This document shows, one piece after another, positions 25,902-34,469 of a stretch of DNA of 64,000 bases (the first letter of the stretch is position 1; each line of letters opens with the position of its first letter). The notes below the pieces were generated by a model. It searched no databases, was not told where the DNA came from, and saw only the letters and a program-made list of their open reading frames with translations. The stretch comes from Granulicella paludicola (GTDB taxonomy: Bacteria > Acidobacteriota > Terriglobia > Terriglobales > Acidobacteriaceae), in the NCBI RefSeq assembly GCF_025685545.1, contig NZ_JAGSYC010000026.1:372001-436000 (forward strand), in the 5' to 3' direction. The position numbers and the translations under genes were made by a program.

Positions 25902-26729
25902 ATGCGGCACAAACCTCTCCTGTCGTTCACCCTGTTTCTTCTCGCTGCAGCTCTGCACGCGCAAACACCGACCAAGGCCCCGCCACTCGATGTACTCTCC
26001 GTAAAGCCCGACACCAGCGACTCCCACGACGGCAGTATCAGCCTCCGCGCCGACGGCATCTATGTCCAGCACGCACCCTTCCGCTTCCTGCTTCTCGCCG
26101 CCTTCGGCAACGACTTCGCCGAAGACCACATCGTCAACATGCCCTCGTGGGCTGGTGACCAGTTCAACGTGGTTGGCAAGGTCTCAGATGCCGACCTGTC
26201 GAAGCTGCACAATCTCAATCGCGAGCAGTACATCGAGATGCGCAGCCAGCTTCTGCAGGCCGTTCTCGCAGAGCGCTTCCAACTCAAAACCCACACCGAA
26301 GTCCGCCAGGGCCGCGTCTACGCGCTGGTCCCCGCAAAGAGCGGCCCAAAGCTCAAACTCTCCGGCGACAACCCACCCGCTGAGTACATCTCCCCGCAGG
26401 GCCAGCACGTCCAGCTTGGAACCATGGCCACTACAGGGCAGATCGCCGGTCATGTCGCGCCCGTCGCCATGCTCATTCGCTCGTTGAACAGCGCCGGTCA
26501 GCTCGATCGCGTCGTCATCGATCGCACCGGCCTCACCGGAAACTTCGACTACGCTCTGAACTGGAAACCAGACTCTCCCGCACCCACTACAGACAACGGT
26601 GCAGACGACACCGCTCTGCCCTCGCTCCTCACAGCCATCCAGGAGCAGCTCGGCCTGCGCCTCGAACCCGCCACCGGCCCCATCAACACCCTCGTGATCG
26701 ACCACATCGAAAAGCCATCGAGCAACTAG
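25902..26729 (+). CDS. TIGR03435 family exported protein
   Basis: A 275-residue protein with a Sec signal (LLSFTLFLLAAALHAQT). It fits the TIGR03435 family, greatly expanded in Acidobacteria: FDVLSVKP-like DVLSVKPDTS near residue 28, ADGIYVQHAPFRFLLLAAFG, WAGDQFNVVGKV, MRSQLLQAVLAERFQLKTHTEVRQGRVYALVPAKSGP split over residues 110-150, VVIDRTGLTGNFDYALNW, and a C-terminal SLLTAIQEQLGLRLEPATGPI. The molecular function is unknown; some are linked to sensor or regulatory operons. Its stop codon overlaps that of the converging cyclase gene in the palindrome CTAG. Confidence 0.88.
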   Translation: MRHKPLLSFTLFLLAAALHAQTPTKAPPLDVLSVKPDTSDSHDGSISLRADGIYVQHAPFRFLLLAAFGNDFAEDHIVNMPSWAGDQFNVVGKVSDADLSKLHNLNREQYIEMRSQLLQAVLAERFQLKTHTEVRQGRVYALVPAKSGPKLKLSGDNPPAEYISPQGQHVQLGTMATTGQIAGHVAPVAMLIRSLNSAGQLDRVVIDRTGLTGNFDYALNWKPDSPAPTTDNGADDTALPSLLTAIQEQLGLRLEPATGPINTLVIDHIEKPSSN

Positions 26730-27508
26730 CGAGCCGCGCTCTTCGGCACCAGCTTGATCTCGAAGATCGTCGGCCACTGCTTCCCCGTCACAAACAGCCG
26801 ATCGTGCTCGGCGTCATACGCAATCCCGTTCAGCACCGCCTCGCTGTCCAGCTGGATCATCGACGATAGAATCCCCGTCAGATCGATCCATCCCAGCACC
26901 CGTCCATCCTTCGGCGAGATGCGCGCAATCCTGTCCGTGTGCCACACGTTCGCATAGATCTCGCCCTTCACATACTCCAGCTCATTCAACTCCTGTACCT
27001 CTATCCCTTCGTCCTTCACTACGATGTGCCGCACCTCGTGAAAGTCCTTCGGGTTGCGAAACGTCAGCGTGCTCGTGCCATCGCTCGTGATTAGTTCCTT
27101 GTCCGTCCGCGTCATGCCCCAGCCTTCGCCGCTGTACGTAAACTGGCTCAGCACCTTCAGCGTCGCGCGGTCGCGCACAAACCCCACATGCGACTGCCAC
27201 GTCCATTCATACAGATTCGGCCCCCAGTCCACGATCCCCTCGCCGAAGTACTGTGGCGGCAGATCCACCACCTGCTTCACCACGCCCGTCTTCGGCTCCA
27301 CCGCCACCACCTGCGAGTGCCCCTTCAATCCCGTGCCCTCATAAAACAGCCCGTTCAGATAGAAGAACCCCTCGGTATAACTCCCCGTCGCATGAGGATA
27401 CGTCGCCATCACCCTGTACCCATACACCGGTGTCGCCGCACCAGCAGTCGCCGTCAGCAGAGCTGCCAATACCATCACCCACATCTTCACTACCCGTTCA
27501 CCGCTCAT
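26726..27508 (-). CDS. glutaminyl-peptide cyclotransferase, exported
   Basis: About 260 residues with a Sec signal (MWVMVLAALLTATAGAATPV). It matches the bacterial/plant-type glutamine cyclotransferase family (beta-propeller): YTEGFFYLNGLFYEGTGLKGHSQV, FGEGIVDWGPNLYEWTWQSH, YSGEGWGMTRTDKELITSDG, NELEYVKGEIYANVWHTDRIARI and LNGIAYDAEHDRLFVTGKQWP. It converts N-terminal Gln of secreted peptides to pyroglutamate with loss of ammonia. ATG 27508 is preferred; the same frame also has TTG at 27514. Confidence 0.9.
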   Translation of the reverse strand: MSGERVVKMWVMVLAALLTATAGAATPVYGYRVMATYPHATGSYTEGFFYLNGLFYEGTGLKGHSQVVAVEPKTGVVKQVVDLPPQYFGEGIVDWGPNLYEWTWQSHVGFVRDRATLKVLSQFTYSGEGWGMTRTDKELITSDGTSTLTFRNPKDFHEVRHIVVKDEGIEVQELNELEYVKGEIYANVWHTDRIARISPKDGRVLGWIDLTGILSSMIQLDSEAVLNGIAYDAEHDRLFVTGKQWPTIFEIKLVPKSAAR

Positions 27509-27680
27509 ACTCAAAACGATAACGCAGCCACCTCCCTCACTCCAGGCTCAAGCACTCTCCGCTCTAAGCTAAACAGAAACCTCTTACCGATATCCGCTTC
27601 GTCATCGCAACCTCACCTCAGCGTTGCTCTCATCAAAGCCCGCGCTTGTCATCCCTCCCCCGCTCGCGTGTCATAACCTC

Positions 27681-29396
27681 ATGGCCGCCTTCTTCGAACA
27701 GATCGCAACACAAGAGCCCTCTGCCGCTGAGGCGCGCTCCCGTCGCTGGATCTACATTCCCTACGATCGCCTCCACGACGCCGTCGGCCCGCTCGCCGAC
27801 GCCGACCCGCAACACACCGTCCTCGTCTTCATGGAGTCCCTCGCCAAAGGCACGCGCCGTCCATATCACAAGAAGAAGCTCACCCTCGTCCTCAGCGCCA
27901 TGCGTCACTTCGCGCTCGAGCAGGCCCAGCGCGGCTGCCGCATCGTCTACGGAGCCTCGCCTACCAGCTTCAGCCACGGACTCCTCGAACTCCAGAACAA
28001 GTGGCAGTGGCAGGATCTCACCACCAACCGCCCCGCCGAGCGCGAACTCCGCACAGAGCTCCAGTCCGCCCAGGCCGAAGGCCTCCGCATCACCTTCGCT
28101 CCCGACACCGCCTGGCTAAGCACCTCCGCCGACTTCACCACTGCCTTCCCCAACGCCGCCACCAAACCCCTGCGACAGCGCTACCTCATGGACACCTTCT
28201 ATCGCCACATGCGCCAGAAGACCGGCCTCCTGATGGAGCGCGCCCACTCCACCTCCGCTCCAAAACCCGTCGGCGGCAAGTATTCACTCGACGCCGAAAA
28301 TCGCAAGCCCTGGCGCAACGAGATCGCCGTTCCCATCCGTCCGACCTTCGCACCCGACGACCTCACCCGCGAGGTCATCGCCATGATCCTCGAACGCCAT
28401 CCCGACACCTTCGGCTCCCTCGACAACTTCGATCTCGCCGTCACCCGCGCCGACGCCGAAACCGCCTGGCGCTTCGCCCTCGAGCGACTCCTCCCCTGGT
28501 TCGGCCCGTGGGAGGACGCCATGTCGACCCAGCATCCCGACCTCTTCCACTCCCTCACCTCGCCGCTGTTAAACCTGACCCTGCTCCGTCCGCAGCAGCT
28601 CGTCGAAGATGTGGCTGCCGCCCACGCCGAAGGCCTCATTCCGCTCGCCAGCGCCGAAGGCTTCATCCGCCAGGTCCTCGGCTGGCGCGAGTTCATGCGT
28701 CACCTCCACGAAGCCACCGACGGCTTCCGCACTCTCGACCCCCTCCCTCAAGATTGTCATCCTGAGCAGAGCGAAGGACCTGCTTTTCGCATGGACCAGA
28801 ACGATCACGATTCCGAGACCTGGGTGGGAGCCTCACCAAACCATCTCAACGCCAACCTCTCACTCCCGCCCGTCTACTGGGGCAAGCCCAGCGGCATGAA
28901 CTGCATGGACACCGTCGTCTCGGGCGTCATCGCCAACGGCTGGTCGCACCACATCACCCGCCTCATGGTCCTCTCCAACCTCGCCACCCTCTGCGGCTTT
29001 TCTCCGCGCGAACTCACCGACTGGTTTTGGTTCGCCTACATCGACGCCTACGACTGGGTCGTCGAGCCGAACGTCCTCGGCATGGCCACCTTCTCCGACG
29101 GAGGCCTCACCGCGACCAAGCCCTACATCTCCGGTGCCGCCTACATCAACAAGATGTCCGACTTCTGCGGGCGCTGTAGCCTCAACCCCAAGCAGTCCCT
29201 CGGCCCCGGCTCCTGCCCCTTCACCGCACTCTACTGGAGCTTCCTCGAGCGCCACGAAGCATTACTCGCCCCACTGAACCGCATGTCCATGCCTCTCGCT
29301 ACCTTGCGCAAGAAATTATCCGCAGAACGCGAAGCCCTCCGCAAGCGCGCCCAATTAGCCATCGATCAACTCGGACGCGGCGACATCGTCACCTAA
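27681..29396 (+). CDS. FeS-type cryptochrome/photolyase-related protein
   Basis: A 571-residue protein of the deoxyribodipyrimidine photolyase-related (PhrB/FeS-BCP) class, which repair (6-4) lesions or act as light sensors using FAD and a 4Fe-4S cluster. Residues 15-200 are the DPRP Rossmann domain (IYIPYDRLHDAVGPL, VFMESLAKGTRRPYHKKKL). The FAD domain includes GWREFMRHLHEA, NLATLCGFSPRELTDWFWFAYIDAYDWVVEPNVLGMATFSDGG and YISGAAYINKMSDFCGRCSLN. Cluster cysteines are in MNCMDTVVSG, FCGRC and GSCPF. Oddly, about 25 residues (DCHPEQSEGPAFRMDQNDHD) are coded partly by a dispersed repeat. ATG 27681 is preferred over the frame's first ATG at 27624. Confidence 0.9.
   Translation: MAAFFEQIATQEPSAAEARSRRWIYIPYDRLHDAVGPLADADPQHTVLVFMESLAKGTRRPYHKKKLTLVLSAMRHFALEQAQRGCRIVYGASPTSFSHGLLELQNKWQWQDLTTNRPAERELRTELQSAQAEGLRITFAPDTAWLSTSADFTTAFPNAATKPLRQRYLMDTFYRHMRQKTGLLMERAHSTSAPKPVGGKYSLDAENRKPWRNEIAVPIRPTFAPDDLTREVIAMILERHPDTFGSLDNFDLAVTRADAETAWRFALERLLPWFGPWEDAMSTQHPDLFHSLTSPLLNLTLLRPQQLVEDVAAAHAEGLIPLASAEGFIRQVLGWREFMRHLHEATDGFRTLDPLPQDCHPEQSEGPAFRMDQNDHDSETWVGASPNHLNANLSLPPVYWGKPSGMNCMDTVVSGVIANGWSHHITRLMVLSNLATLCGFSPRELTDWFWFAYIDAYDWVVEPNVLGMATFSDGGLTATKPYISGAAYINKMSDFCGRCSLNPKQSLGPGSCPFTALYWSFLERHEALLAPLNRMSMPLATLRKKLSAEREALRKRAQLAIDQLGRGDIVT
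28755..28783 (+). repeat. dispersed GTCATCCTGAGC-type repeat inside the photolyase gene
   Basis: TGTCATCCTGAGCAGAGCGA and the following AGGACCTGC match a short repeat seen between genes in many soil bacteria. It is in frame and translates to CHPEQSEGP. A related copy lies at 29511. Confidence 0.7.
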
Positions 29397-29730
29397 GTCA
29401 AAGTCATCTCTTAAGAGAAGGCTGACCCCAAAAGACTGACCGCACGCAGTCGCTCTCGTCGCTGCCTCCCTTGTCTCGCCGCATATCCTTCTTGCCTTTG
29501 CCTCTTTTGTTGTCATTCCGCAGCGCAGCGGAGGAAACTGCATCACCCGAACCAGCACCCCTGCAAAACGGAGACGTTCGATCTGCCCTTCCTGCAAGAC
29601 AATCTGGTTTCGAGGGCTGAAGGCCCGACCCATAACAGCCCAGGCCGAAGGCCTGGGTAAGCCATCTACCACGCAGAGAGCGCTGAAGGCGCGATCTATC
29701 GTGCCGCAACAACGCACTCATGCGCCGACT
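29397..29730. repeat. intergenic stretch with dispersed repeats
   Basis: A 334-base gap between converging genes. It holds a GTCATTCCG-type repeat at 29511-29543, related to the one inside the photolyase gene, and an array of three short palindromes at 29612-29692: GGGCTGAAGGCCC, CCCAGGCCGAAGGCCTGGG and GCGCTGAAGGCGC. These are REP-like but of a different type from the RAYT ends. No gene is seen. Confidence 0.7.
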
Positions 29731-30894
29731 TTACGCCGGCCTCGCCCCACGCAGCCACCGGTTCATCGGCTCACTAAACCACCTCGCCAGAGCCCATCCC
29801 ACCGGCAGCGTCGCCAGCACAATCCCCACCACGAAGCTTGCAAGAACGCCGCGCGAGTCACTCTTTCCAAACCATCGCACGAACAACTCGACACCAGCGA
29901 TCACCACAAACTCATGCGCCAGATACAGCTCATAACTGTGGCGGCCCATCCAGCGCAGCGGTGCGCCCCATCGCCCACCATGCTGCCCACGCAAAGCCAC
30001 GCCAAACATCACGAGGCACGCCACCAGCGCCACGAACGTATCATCGGTACCGCTCTTGCCAAGCACCTTCAGCACATGCCACTTCGGCCAGATCGCCACC
30101 ATCACCAGCCCGAGCCAGCCACAGATCTCGACCGCCAGCAGCACAGATCTCCGCAGCCTGCGCGCACGTAGCTCATTCACAATCAACGCGGTCAGGCATC
30201 CCAGCGCGATGCTCGCCATGCCCGCAAGGTAGGAGTTCTCCGCCTGCAGATCGTTATGCGGCCACACCACCCGCGCCCACGGGCCCACCGCAACGAACGC
30301 CAGCGCCAGCACTATCCATGCAGTTCGCCCAAACCGTCCGCCACGAAACAGCGCCACGCTCACCAGCGGGAAAAAGAGATAGAACATCTCTTCGATCGAC
30401 AGCGACCACAGCACCGTCCACACTGCGGGCAGCCAAGCATCGCGCGAGGCCTCAAGCCAGTTCAGATGAAAGGTCAACGCCGCCAGCAGAGCTCTTGGCA
30501 GCGTGAAGTGCTTCTCATTAATCACGTAGCCATCGACATGCGCCAGATGCAGCACGCTCAGCACCGTCAGCAGCAATAGGAGCAGAGGCATGATCCGCGC
30601 AAACCGTATTCGATAAAACACCGCCGGCTTTAGCCTGTCGAGCGAGCCGAAGCGTCGCAGCGAGGTCAGCGTGATAAGAAAGCCGGAGACGGCGAAGAAC
30701 ACCGTCACTCCATTGCCTCCGTTGAAGAACAGTCGCTGCCCATACCGTGACCAGCCCTTGCCCAGAGCAACATCGACACCACGGAAGCGTATCCAGATGT
30801 GCAGCAGTATCACCGCAAGAATCGACAGCCCACGCAGTGCGTCGACGCCATCCATCCGCGCTACGGAAGCTTTCAGCTCGCCCTCTTGAACCAT
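29731..30894 (-). CDS. acyltransferase 3 family membrane protein
   Basis: A 387-residue OafA/YrhL-like membrane acyltransferase: MDGVDALRGLSILAVILLHIW near residue 15 carries the R-G and His of the active site. VTVFFAVSGFLITLTSLRRF, FYRIRFARIMPLLLLLLTVL and VLWSLSIEEMFYLFFPLVSV follow. About ten hydrophobic helices are seen. It would modify a cell-surface glycan; the substrate is unknown. It lies downstream of skp on the same strand but is separated from it by a strong terminator. Confidence 0.9.
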   Translation of the reverse strand: MVQEGELKASVARMDGVDALRGLSILAVILLHIWIRFRGVDVALGKGWSRYGQRLFFNGGNGVTVFFAVSGFLITLTSLRRFGSLDRLKPAVFYRIRFARIMPLLLLLLTVLSVLHLAHVDGYVINEKHFTLPRALLAALTFHLNWLEASRDAWLPAVWTVLWSLSIEEMFYLFFPLVSVALFRGGRFGRTAWIVLALAFVAVGPWARVVWPHNDLQAENSYLAGMASIALGCLTALIVNELRARRLRRSVLLAVEICGWLGLVMVAIWPKWHVLKVLGKSGTDDTFVALVACLVMFGVALRGQHGGRWGAPLRWMGRHSYELYLAHEFVVIAGVELFVRWFGKSDSRGVLASFVVGIVLATLPVGWALARWFSEPMNRWLRGARPA

Positions 30895-30922
30895 GGAACT
30901 GATGCTACCAAGCTCGCTCTAA

Positions 30923-30956
30923 ACAACAATGGAGGCCCGAAGGCCTCCATTGTTGT
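30923..30956 (-). terminator. hairpin terminator after skp
   Basis: A 15-bp perfect stem, ACAACAATGGAGGCC with its complement, and a CGAA tetraloop, 19 bases beyond the skp stop on the reverse strand and just before the acyltransferase start. Confidence 0.75.
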
Positions 30957-30974
30957 AATTACCTTGCGCCATTC

Positions 30975-31616
30975 TTACTTGGCGGGAGGCGTGGCCCGGC
31001 GAGCCGGAGCCGGTGCTGCCGGCGGCGGAGCCGCAACGCCAGACACCTTGTTGTAATCGTTGATCACAGCCTGCGTCACATCGGTCGGTTCAGCAAACCA
31101 AAGAACCGGGCTCGCCTGCTGTCCGCCGCCAACGTTCAGCAGCAGCGTGAAGCCGTTGTCCTTCACATACTTCACAGCGGTCGAACCGACCTTCTGTGCA
31201 ACCTTGCCGTAGGCTTCCTGCAGGTCGCTCTGGTAAGAGTTCTGTGCATCCTCAGCATCGCGCTGCAGCAGCTTTTCCTTGCTGTCGATGCTCTTCACCA
31301 GGTTCCCGCGCTGCTCGTCGGAAGCGTTTGCGGGCAGAGCCTGCAGCTGCTTCTTCAGGCTCTCCACTTCGGCGCCCTGCGTGTCGAGTGCGGCCTTCTT
31401 CGGCTCGTACTTCTTCTGGATGTCGGCAACGGTCTTCTGGCCTTCGTTCGTCGCAACAACAGCCTGTTCAAAGGCGATGATCGCAACCTTCGCGGGGATG
31501 GCCTGGGGAGCAGCAGCGGCAGCAGGTGCTGCAGCAGCGGCCGGAGCCTGGGCAACGAGGGTGGACGTAGCGAGGCTTGCGGCCAACGCCGTAGCAATTA
31601 CAAGGGTGCGCTTCAT
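30975..31616 (-). CDS. skp: OmpH/Skp family periplasmic chaperone
   Basis: A 213-residue exported protein: Sec signal MKRTLVIATALAASLATSTLVAQA split by its Ala-rich end, then an Ala/Pro spacer (AAAAAPAAAAAPQAIP). The core is VAIIAFEQAVVATNEGQKTV, a coiled coil around residues 70-150 (YEPKKAALDTQGAEVESLKK and NLVKSIDSKEKLLQRDAEDA), and VGSTAVKYVKDNGFTLLLNV. Skp-like trimers hold unfolded outer-membrane proteins in the periplasm. The C-terminal Pro/Ala tail (PPPAAPAPARRATPPAK) is extra to the family core. BamA, its frequent neighbour, is not in the window. Confidence 0.87.
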   Translation of the reverse strand: MKRTLVIATALAASLATSTLVAQAPAAAAAPAAAAAPQAIPAKVAIIAFEQAVVATNEGQKTVADIQKKYEPKKAALDTQGAEVESLKKQLQALPANASDEQRGNLVKSIDSKEKLLQRDAEDAQNSYQSDLQEAYGKVAQKVGSTAVKYVKDNGFTLLLNVGGGQQASPVLWFAEPTDVTQAVINDYNKVSGVAAPPPAAPAPARRATPPAK

Positions 31617-32912
31617 TAGGTCTTTGAAACTCCTTACAGATATCCGGCTTTGCGGACAAAAAGATGTTTTGGCTGGGTCACTTCCTGCACAGCTGTATCA
31701 ACCATACGCTTACGCAGGAAGTTAAATCTGCCACCTTCCTCCGCCCGTGTGCGCATCGTCATATTGATGCTGCCTGCTCGTCTCTTCACCCTTACGTTTC
31801 TCTAAGTAGAGGGTAAGAGGGTCGAGCCTTCGCGGGCGCGAGAGGACAGTCGGCTTGCAGCGATTATAGAAAGCCCATAACCACTGGTCAATGTGCCTCG
31901 GGTCGCGAGCCACCCTATATTTCGCGCCTCTGCCAACTCTCGTCATCCCTACCATTCTTCAAAAAACAGGAGCCGCGGCCCTACGATCCTCCATATTTTG
32001 GTGTATCCCGTCACCGTTTCCGGGGGTTTTTGTTGAAAACAAAGGGCCCTACATTTGGTACGACGATTGCTCTATGTAAAAGTGTTCGAGCTTGAGCCTG
32101 CCGTACAGGCTTCCTCCGGCGAGAATCCTCGGTTCTGAGGGCGTCAGCGAATCTTTCTCAGAAAGTCGCAACAGACGCAGGGTATAGACGTAGCCCTAAG
32201 AGGCACGCACCCTTTCAGACTGAGTCAAAACTCAGGAGGCCAGTGACTGGCCATTCAAGCTGCTGAAGGCCATCTTCCGGGGAGGGGAGATGGCCATCGG
32301 CCTTTCTGGGGACTTCTTTCTTGTCCCATTCCCCGTTTTTATTCCCTTGCGCTTCCTGCTCTCCCAGCGTACTATCAGGGTGTTCGGAAGCCGTACGCTT
32401 CGCTCAAGCCGTGATTCGCCCGGCGATACCAGCGAAGCTCAGGGACCCCCGCAACATTCGCTTTCAGCTTCAGCCTTAGAAAGTAGTTCGAACTACGGCA
32501 GTTGAAGCAACGAGTCTCCGCTGTTCCTGTTTACAGTTTTTCCGAGAGCGAGAGTAGAAGTTCGCCGTCAGGGGTAATCGACCGCCCCGCACGCGAGCAG
32601 CACGAACAAGCAAGTCGACTGGCTGTCACGGGGTGAATCCGACAGGCCCGCCGATAAAACGATCCCTTCCGAAGTGCATGGAAAGCTATTTACCTTCTCC
32701 AGCGCAGCTTCCAGAATGGGTTCCCAGATCATGAGCAGACAACTGCCACGATCGCGATGGATACACACAACTTTGAGTCAACGCTTGAGAGTGCAACTGA
32801 CTGATTCGTTCCAGGGAACACACCGTACGCGACCCCTCACCGGCGCGAAGCGGCAGCCCCTCCTCGGTCTTCCGGCCACAAGCGCCCAATTGCAAGGGGA
32901 AATCACAGCACC
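31617..32912 (+). other. 1.3-kb gene-free region with hairpin-rich leader or ncRNA candidate
   Basis: No credible ORF covers this stretch; the short frames show no protein-like composition. From 32094 to 32300 there is a run of local hairpins: AGCCTG/CAGGCT (32095-32111), CTGAGT/ACTCAG (32220-32235), GGCCAG/CTGGCC (32238-32252) and GGCCATCT/AGATGGCC (32268-32295, purine-rich loop). The palindrome GTAGTTCGAACTAC lies at 32483-32496. No rRNA, tmRNA, RNase P, SRP or named riboswitch core was recognised. It may be a long 5' leader of the gene at 32913 or an independent RNA; the strand is assumed from that gene. Confidence 0.4.
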
Positions 32913-34079
32913 ATGTCAGAGCAGAATGCAGTAGAAACTCCGTCCTACAATGCGGCGGACGATTTTGACGGCGATTTTAACAACGCAGACTTCGACTCCA
33001 GCGATGGCGAAGGTCAGCCCGCACCCGGCACCGGACAGAGCAAGAGCAGTCGTCGCCGCCGTCGCAAGCGTAAGAACAAACTCGCCGGTGACGCCCCCGA
33101 AGGCGCCCCCAACAGCTCCGCCGCACCCGCTCCCGCTCCCTTTGTGATGGAAGGCGAAAGCATCGCCGCCGCAGCCGCTCCGGCAGCCGCCCCGCAAGCT
33201 CCTCGCGAACCCCGACGCCAGTCCAACAACAACGGCGGCGCCCCGCAGCAGAACAGCAATCAAAATGGACAGGGACAGGGACAGAACGGGAAGCGCTGGA
33301 AGAAGAAGTTCCGCGACCGTGAGCGCACGCCCCGCAGCGGCGGTGGCCGCAGCGAAAACCCCGGCAACGACTTCCGCGCCGACAGCAACAATAACAGCGG
33401 CAGTGGCAGCAGCTTCTCCAACGGCTATCGCAGCTCCGTCCCCGACAACTTCGGCAACTCCACCAACGGCTTCAAGCGCAAGGGTAAGGGCGGCCAGCAG
33501 AAGGAACGCGGCTTCGTCGGTCCCATGGACCACAGCTACCGCGAGGCTGGCTCCGGCTTCGGCGACGGTCCCCCGTCCACCATCCAGCTCGGTCGTCGCG
33601 GCGGCGGGCATCGCCATCACGGCGATTCGCAGCCCATCGACCACTCCATGCCGCGTCCCGTGCCGATTCCCGAAGGTGCGCAGACCCACATCTACTTCTT
33701 CATCGAAGAGCTCTTCTTCCAGGCCAAGATCCAGGAGTCCGCGAAGAAGCTCGGCGTCAAGGTCGCCTTCATCAAGAACGAGAAGGAAGCCATAGCCAGC
33801 CTCACCGACGGCGATCAGGACAAGCCCGCGCTCATCGTCTTCGATCTTAACAATGCCAACGCCAAGCCCCTCACGTTGATTCCCAAGCTGAAGACAAAGC
33901 TCAAGCGCTCGGCCTCCATCATCGGCTTCCTCTCGCACCTGCAGGGAGACCTCAAGGCAAAGGCCGTCGAAGCCGGTTGCGACGTCGTCATGCCCCGCGC
34001 CGCCTTCAGCCAGAACCTCCCCAACCTCCTCCGTCGCTACGGCGTCGAAGAAGCCGAGGAAGTCAACTACAACTACTAA
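32913..34079 (+). CDS. disordered Arg/Gly/Asn-rich protein with C-terminal receiver-like domain
   Basis: A 388-residue protein. Residues 1-35 are acidic (DDFDGDFNNADFDSSDGEG). Residues 44-58 are a basic patch (KSSRRRRRKRKNK). Residues 60-240 are low complexity, rich in Gly, Asn, Gln, Ser and Arg. Residues about 250-385 look like a compact alpha/beta domain resembling a CheY receiver: THIYFFIEELFFQAKI, GVKVAFIKNEKEAIASL, ALIVFDLNNANAKPLTLIPKL, ASIIGFLSHLQGDLKAKA and AGCDVVMPRAAFSQNL. The Asp in VFDLN is at the phospho-acceptor place, but other receiver residues are not clear. RNA binding through the basic part is possible. Function unknown. Confidence 0.6.
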   Translation: MSEQNAVETPSYNAADDFDGDFNNADFDSSDGEGQPAPGTGQSKSSRRRRRKRKNKLAGDAPEGAPNSSAAPAPAPFVMEGESIAAAAAPAAAPQAPREPRRQSNNNGGAPQQNSNQNGQGQGQNGKRWKKKFRDRERTPRSGGGRSENPGNDFRADSNNNSGSGSSFSNGYRSSVPDNFGNSTNGFKRKGKGGQQKERGFVGPMDHSYREAGSGFGDGPPSTIQLGRRGGGHRHHGDSQPIDHSMPRPVPIPEGAQTHIYFFIEELFFQAKIQESAKKLGVKVAFIKNEKEAIASLTDGDQDKPALIVFDLNNANAKPLTLIPKLKTKLKRSASIIGFLSHLQGDLKAKAVEAGCDVVMPRAAFSQNLPNLLRRYGVEEAEEVNYNY

Positions 34080-34103
34080 GCACCATCACTTCGCAACAAC
34101 CAG

Positions 34104-34132
34104 GGCGCCACCTCGAAAGAGGTGGCGCCTTT
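34104..34132 (+). terminator. intrinsic terminator
   Basis: An 11-bp perfect stem, GGCGCCACCTC and complement, GAAA tetraloop, followed by TTTG, 24 bases after the stop of the gene at 32913. Confidence 0.85.
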
Positions 34133-34204
34133 GCCGTTCACTCTCCTCCCTCCTCTATCCCCTCTCCTCTGTTTTCTGCATCCAACCACCCAGAGGAACA
34201 AGCT

Positions 34205-34402
34205 ATGCCCATGACAGACTCTGTCCACGCTGCCGAGATTCACCGTCTCGCGGCCCATGCCCACGAAGCCGCAGCCGCTTCCCACAGCATGAACGATCAT
34301 CTCCGCGCCCACGAGCAGTCCCGCCTGGCGCACGAGCGCTCCGTCGAAGCCCACCACGCCTCCGAAGCTCTCGCAGCCGAACACAACACCACCAAAAAGT
34401 AA
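34205..34402 (+). CDS. small histidine/alanine-rich helical protein
   Basis: A 65-residue protein starting MPMTDSVHAAEIHRLAAHAH. Eleven of 65 residues are His and about a quarter are Ala, spaced as in an amphipathic helix (AHAHEAAAASHSMNDHLRAHEQ). GAGGAA seven bases before ATG 34205 supports translation, and a strong terminator follows. It could bind metal ions, but no known family is recognised. The longer frame running back into the upstream gene and its terminator is not used. Confidence 0.6.
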   Translation: MPMTDSVHAAEIHRLAAHAHEAAAASHSMNDHLRAHEQSRLAHERSVEAHHASEALAAEHNTTKK

Positions 34403-34422
34403 TCGGCCCGCACCAAAGAAGC

Positions 34423-34452
34423 GAGGGAGCAGCATCAGCTGCTCCCTCATTT
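34423..34452. terminator. bidirectional hairpin terminator
   Basis: An 11-bp perfect stem, GAGGGAGCAGC and complement, loop ATCA, followed by ATTT, between the converging His-rich gene and the outer-membrane protein gene. Confidence 0.75.
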
Positions 34453-34469
34453 CCGTTTCCACTCCCTAC

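Noticed and set aside
25617-26129. 170-codon reverse frame beside the REP pair
   Set aside because: It runs through REP repeats and a terminator and has no protein-like pattern.
32033-32064. Sigma-70 promoter starting TTGAAA at 32033
   Set aside because: No acceptable -10 box at 16-18 bases; the nearest TACGAC is 20 bases away.
32435-32660. Possible cobalamin riboswitch (CCCCCGCAAC near 32448, GGTGAATCC near 32635)
   Set aside because: The two short matches are in the wrong order and spacing, and no cobalamin gene follows.
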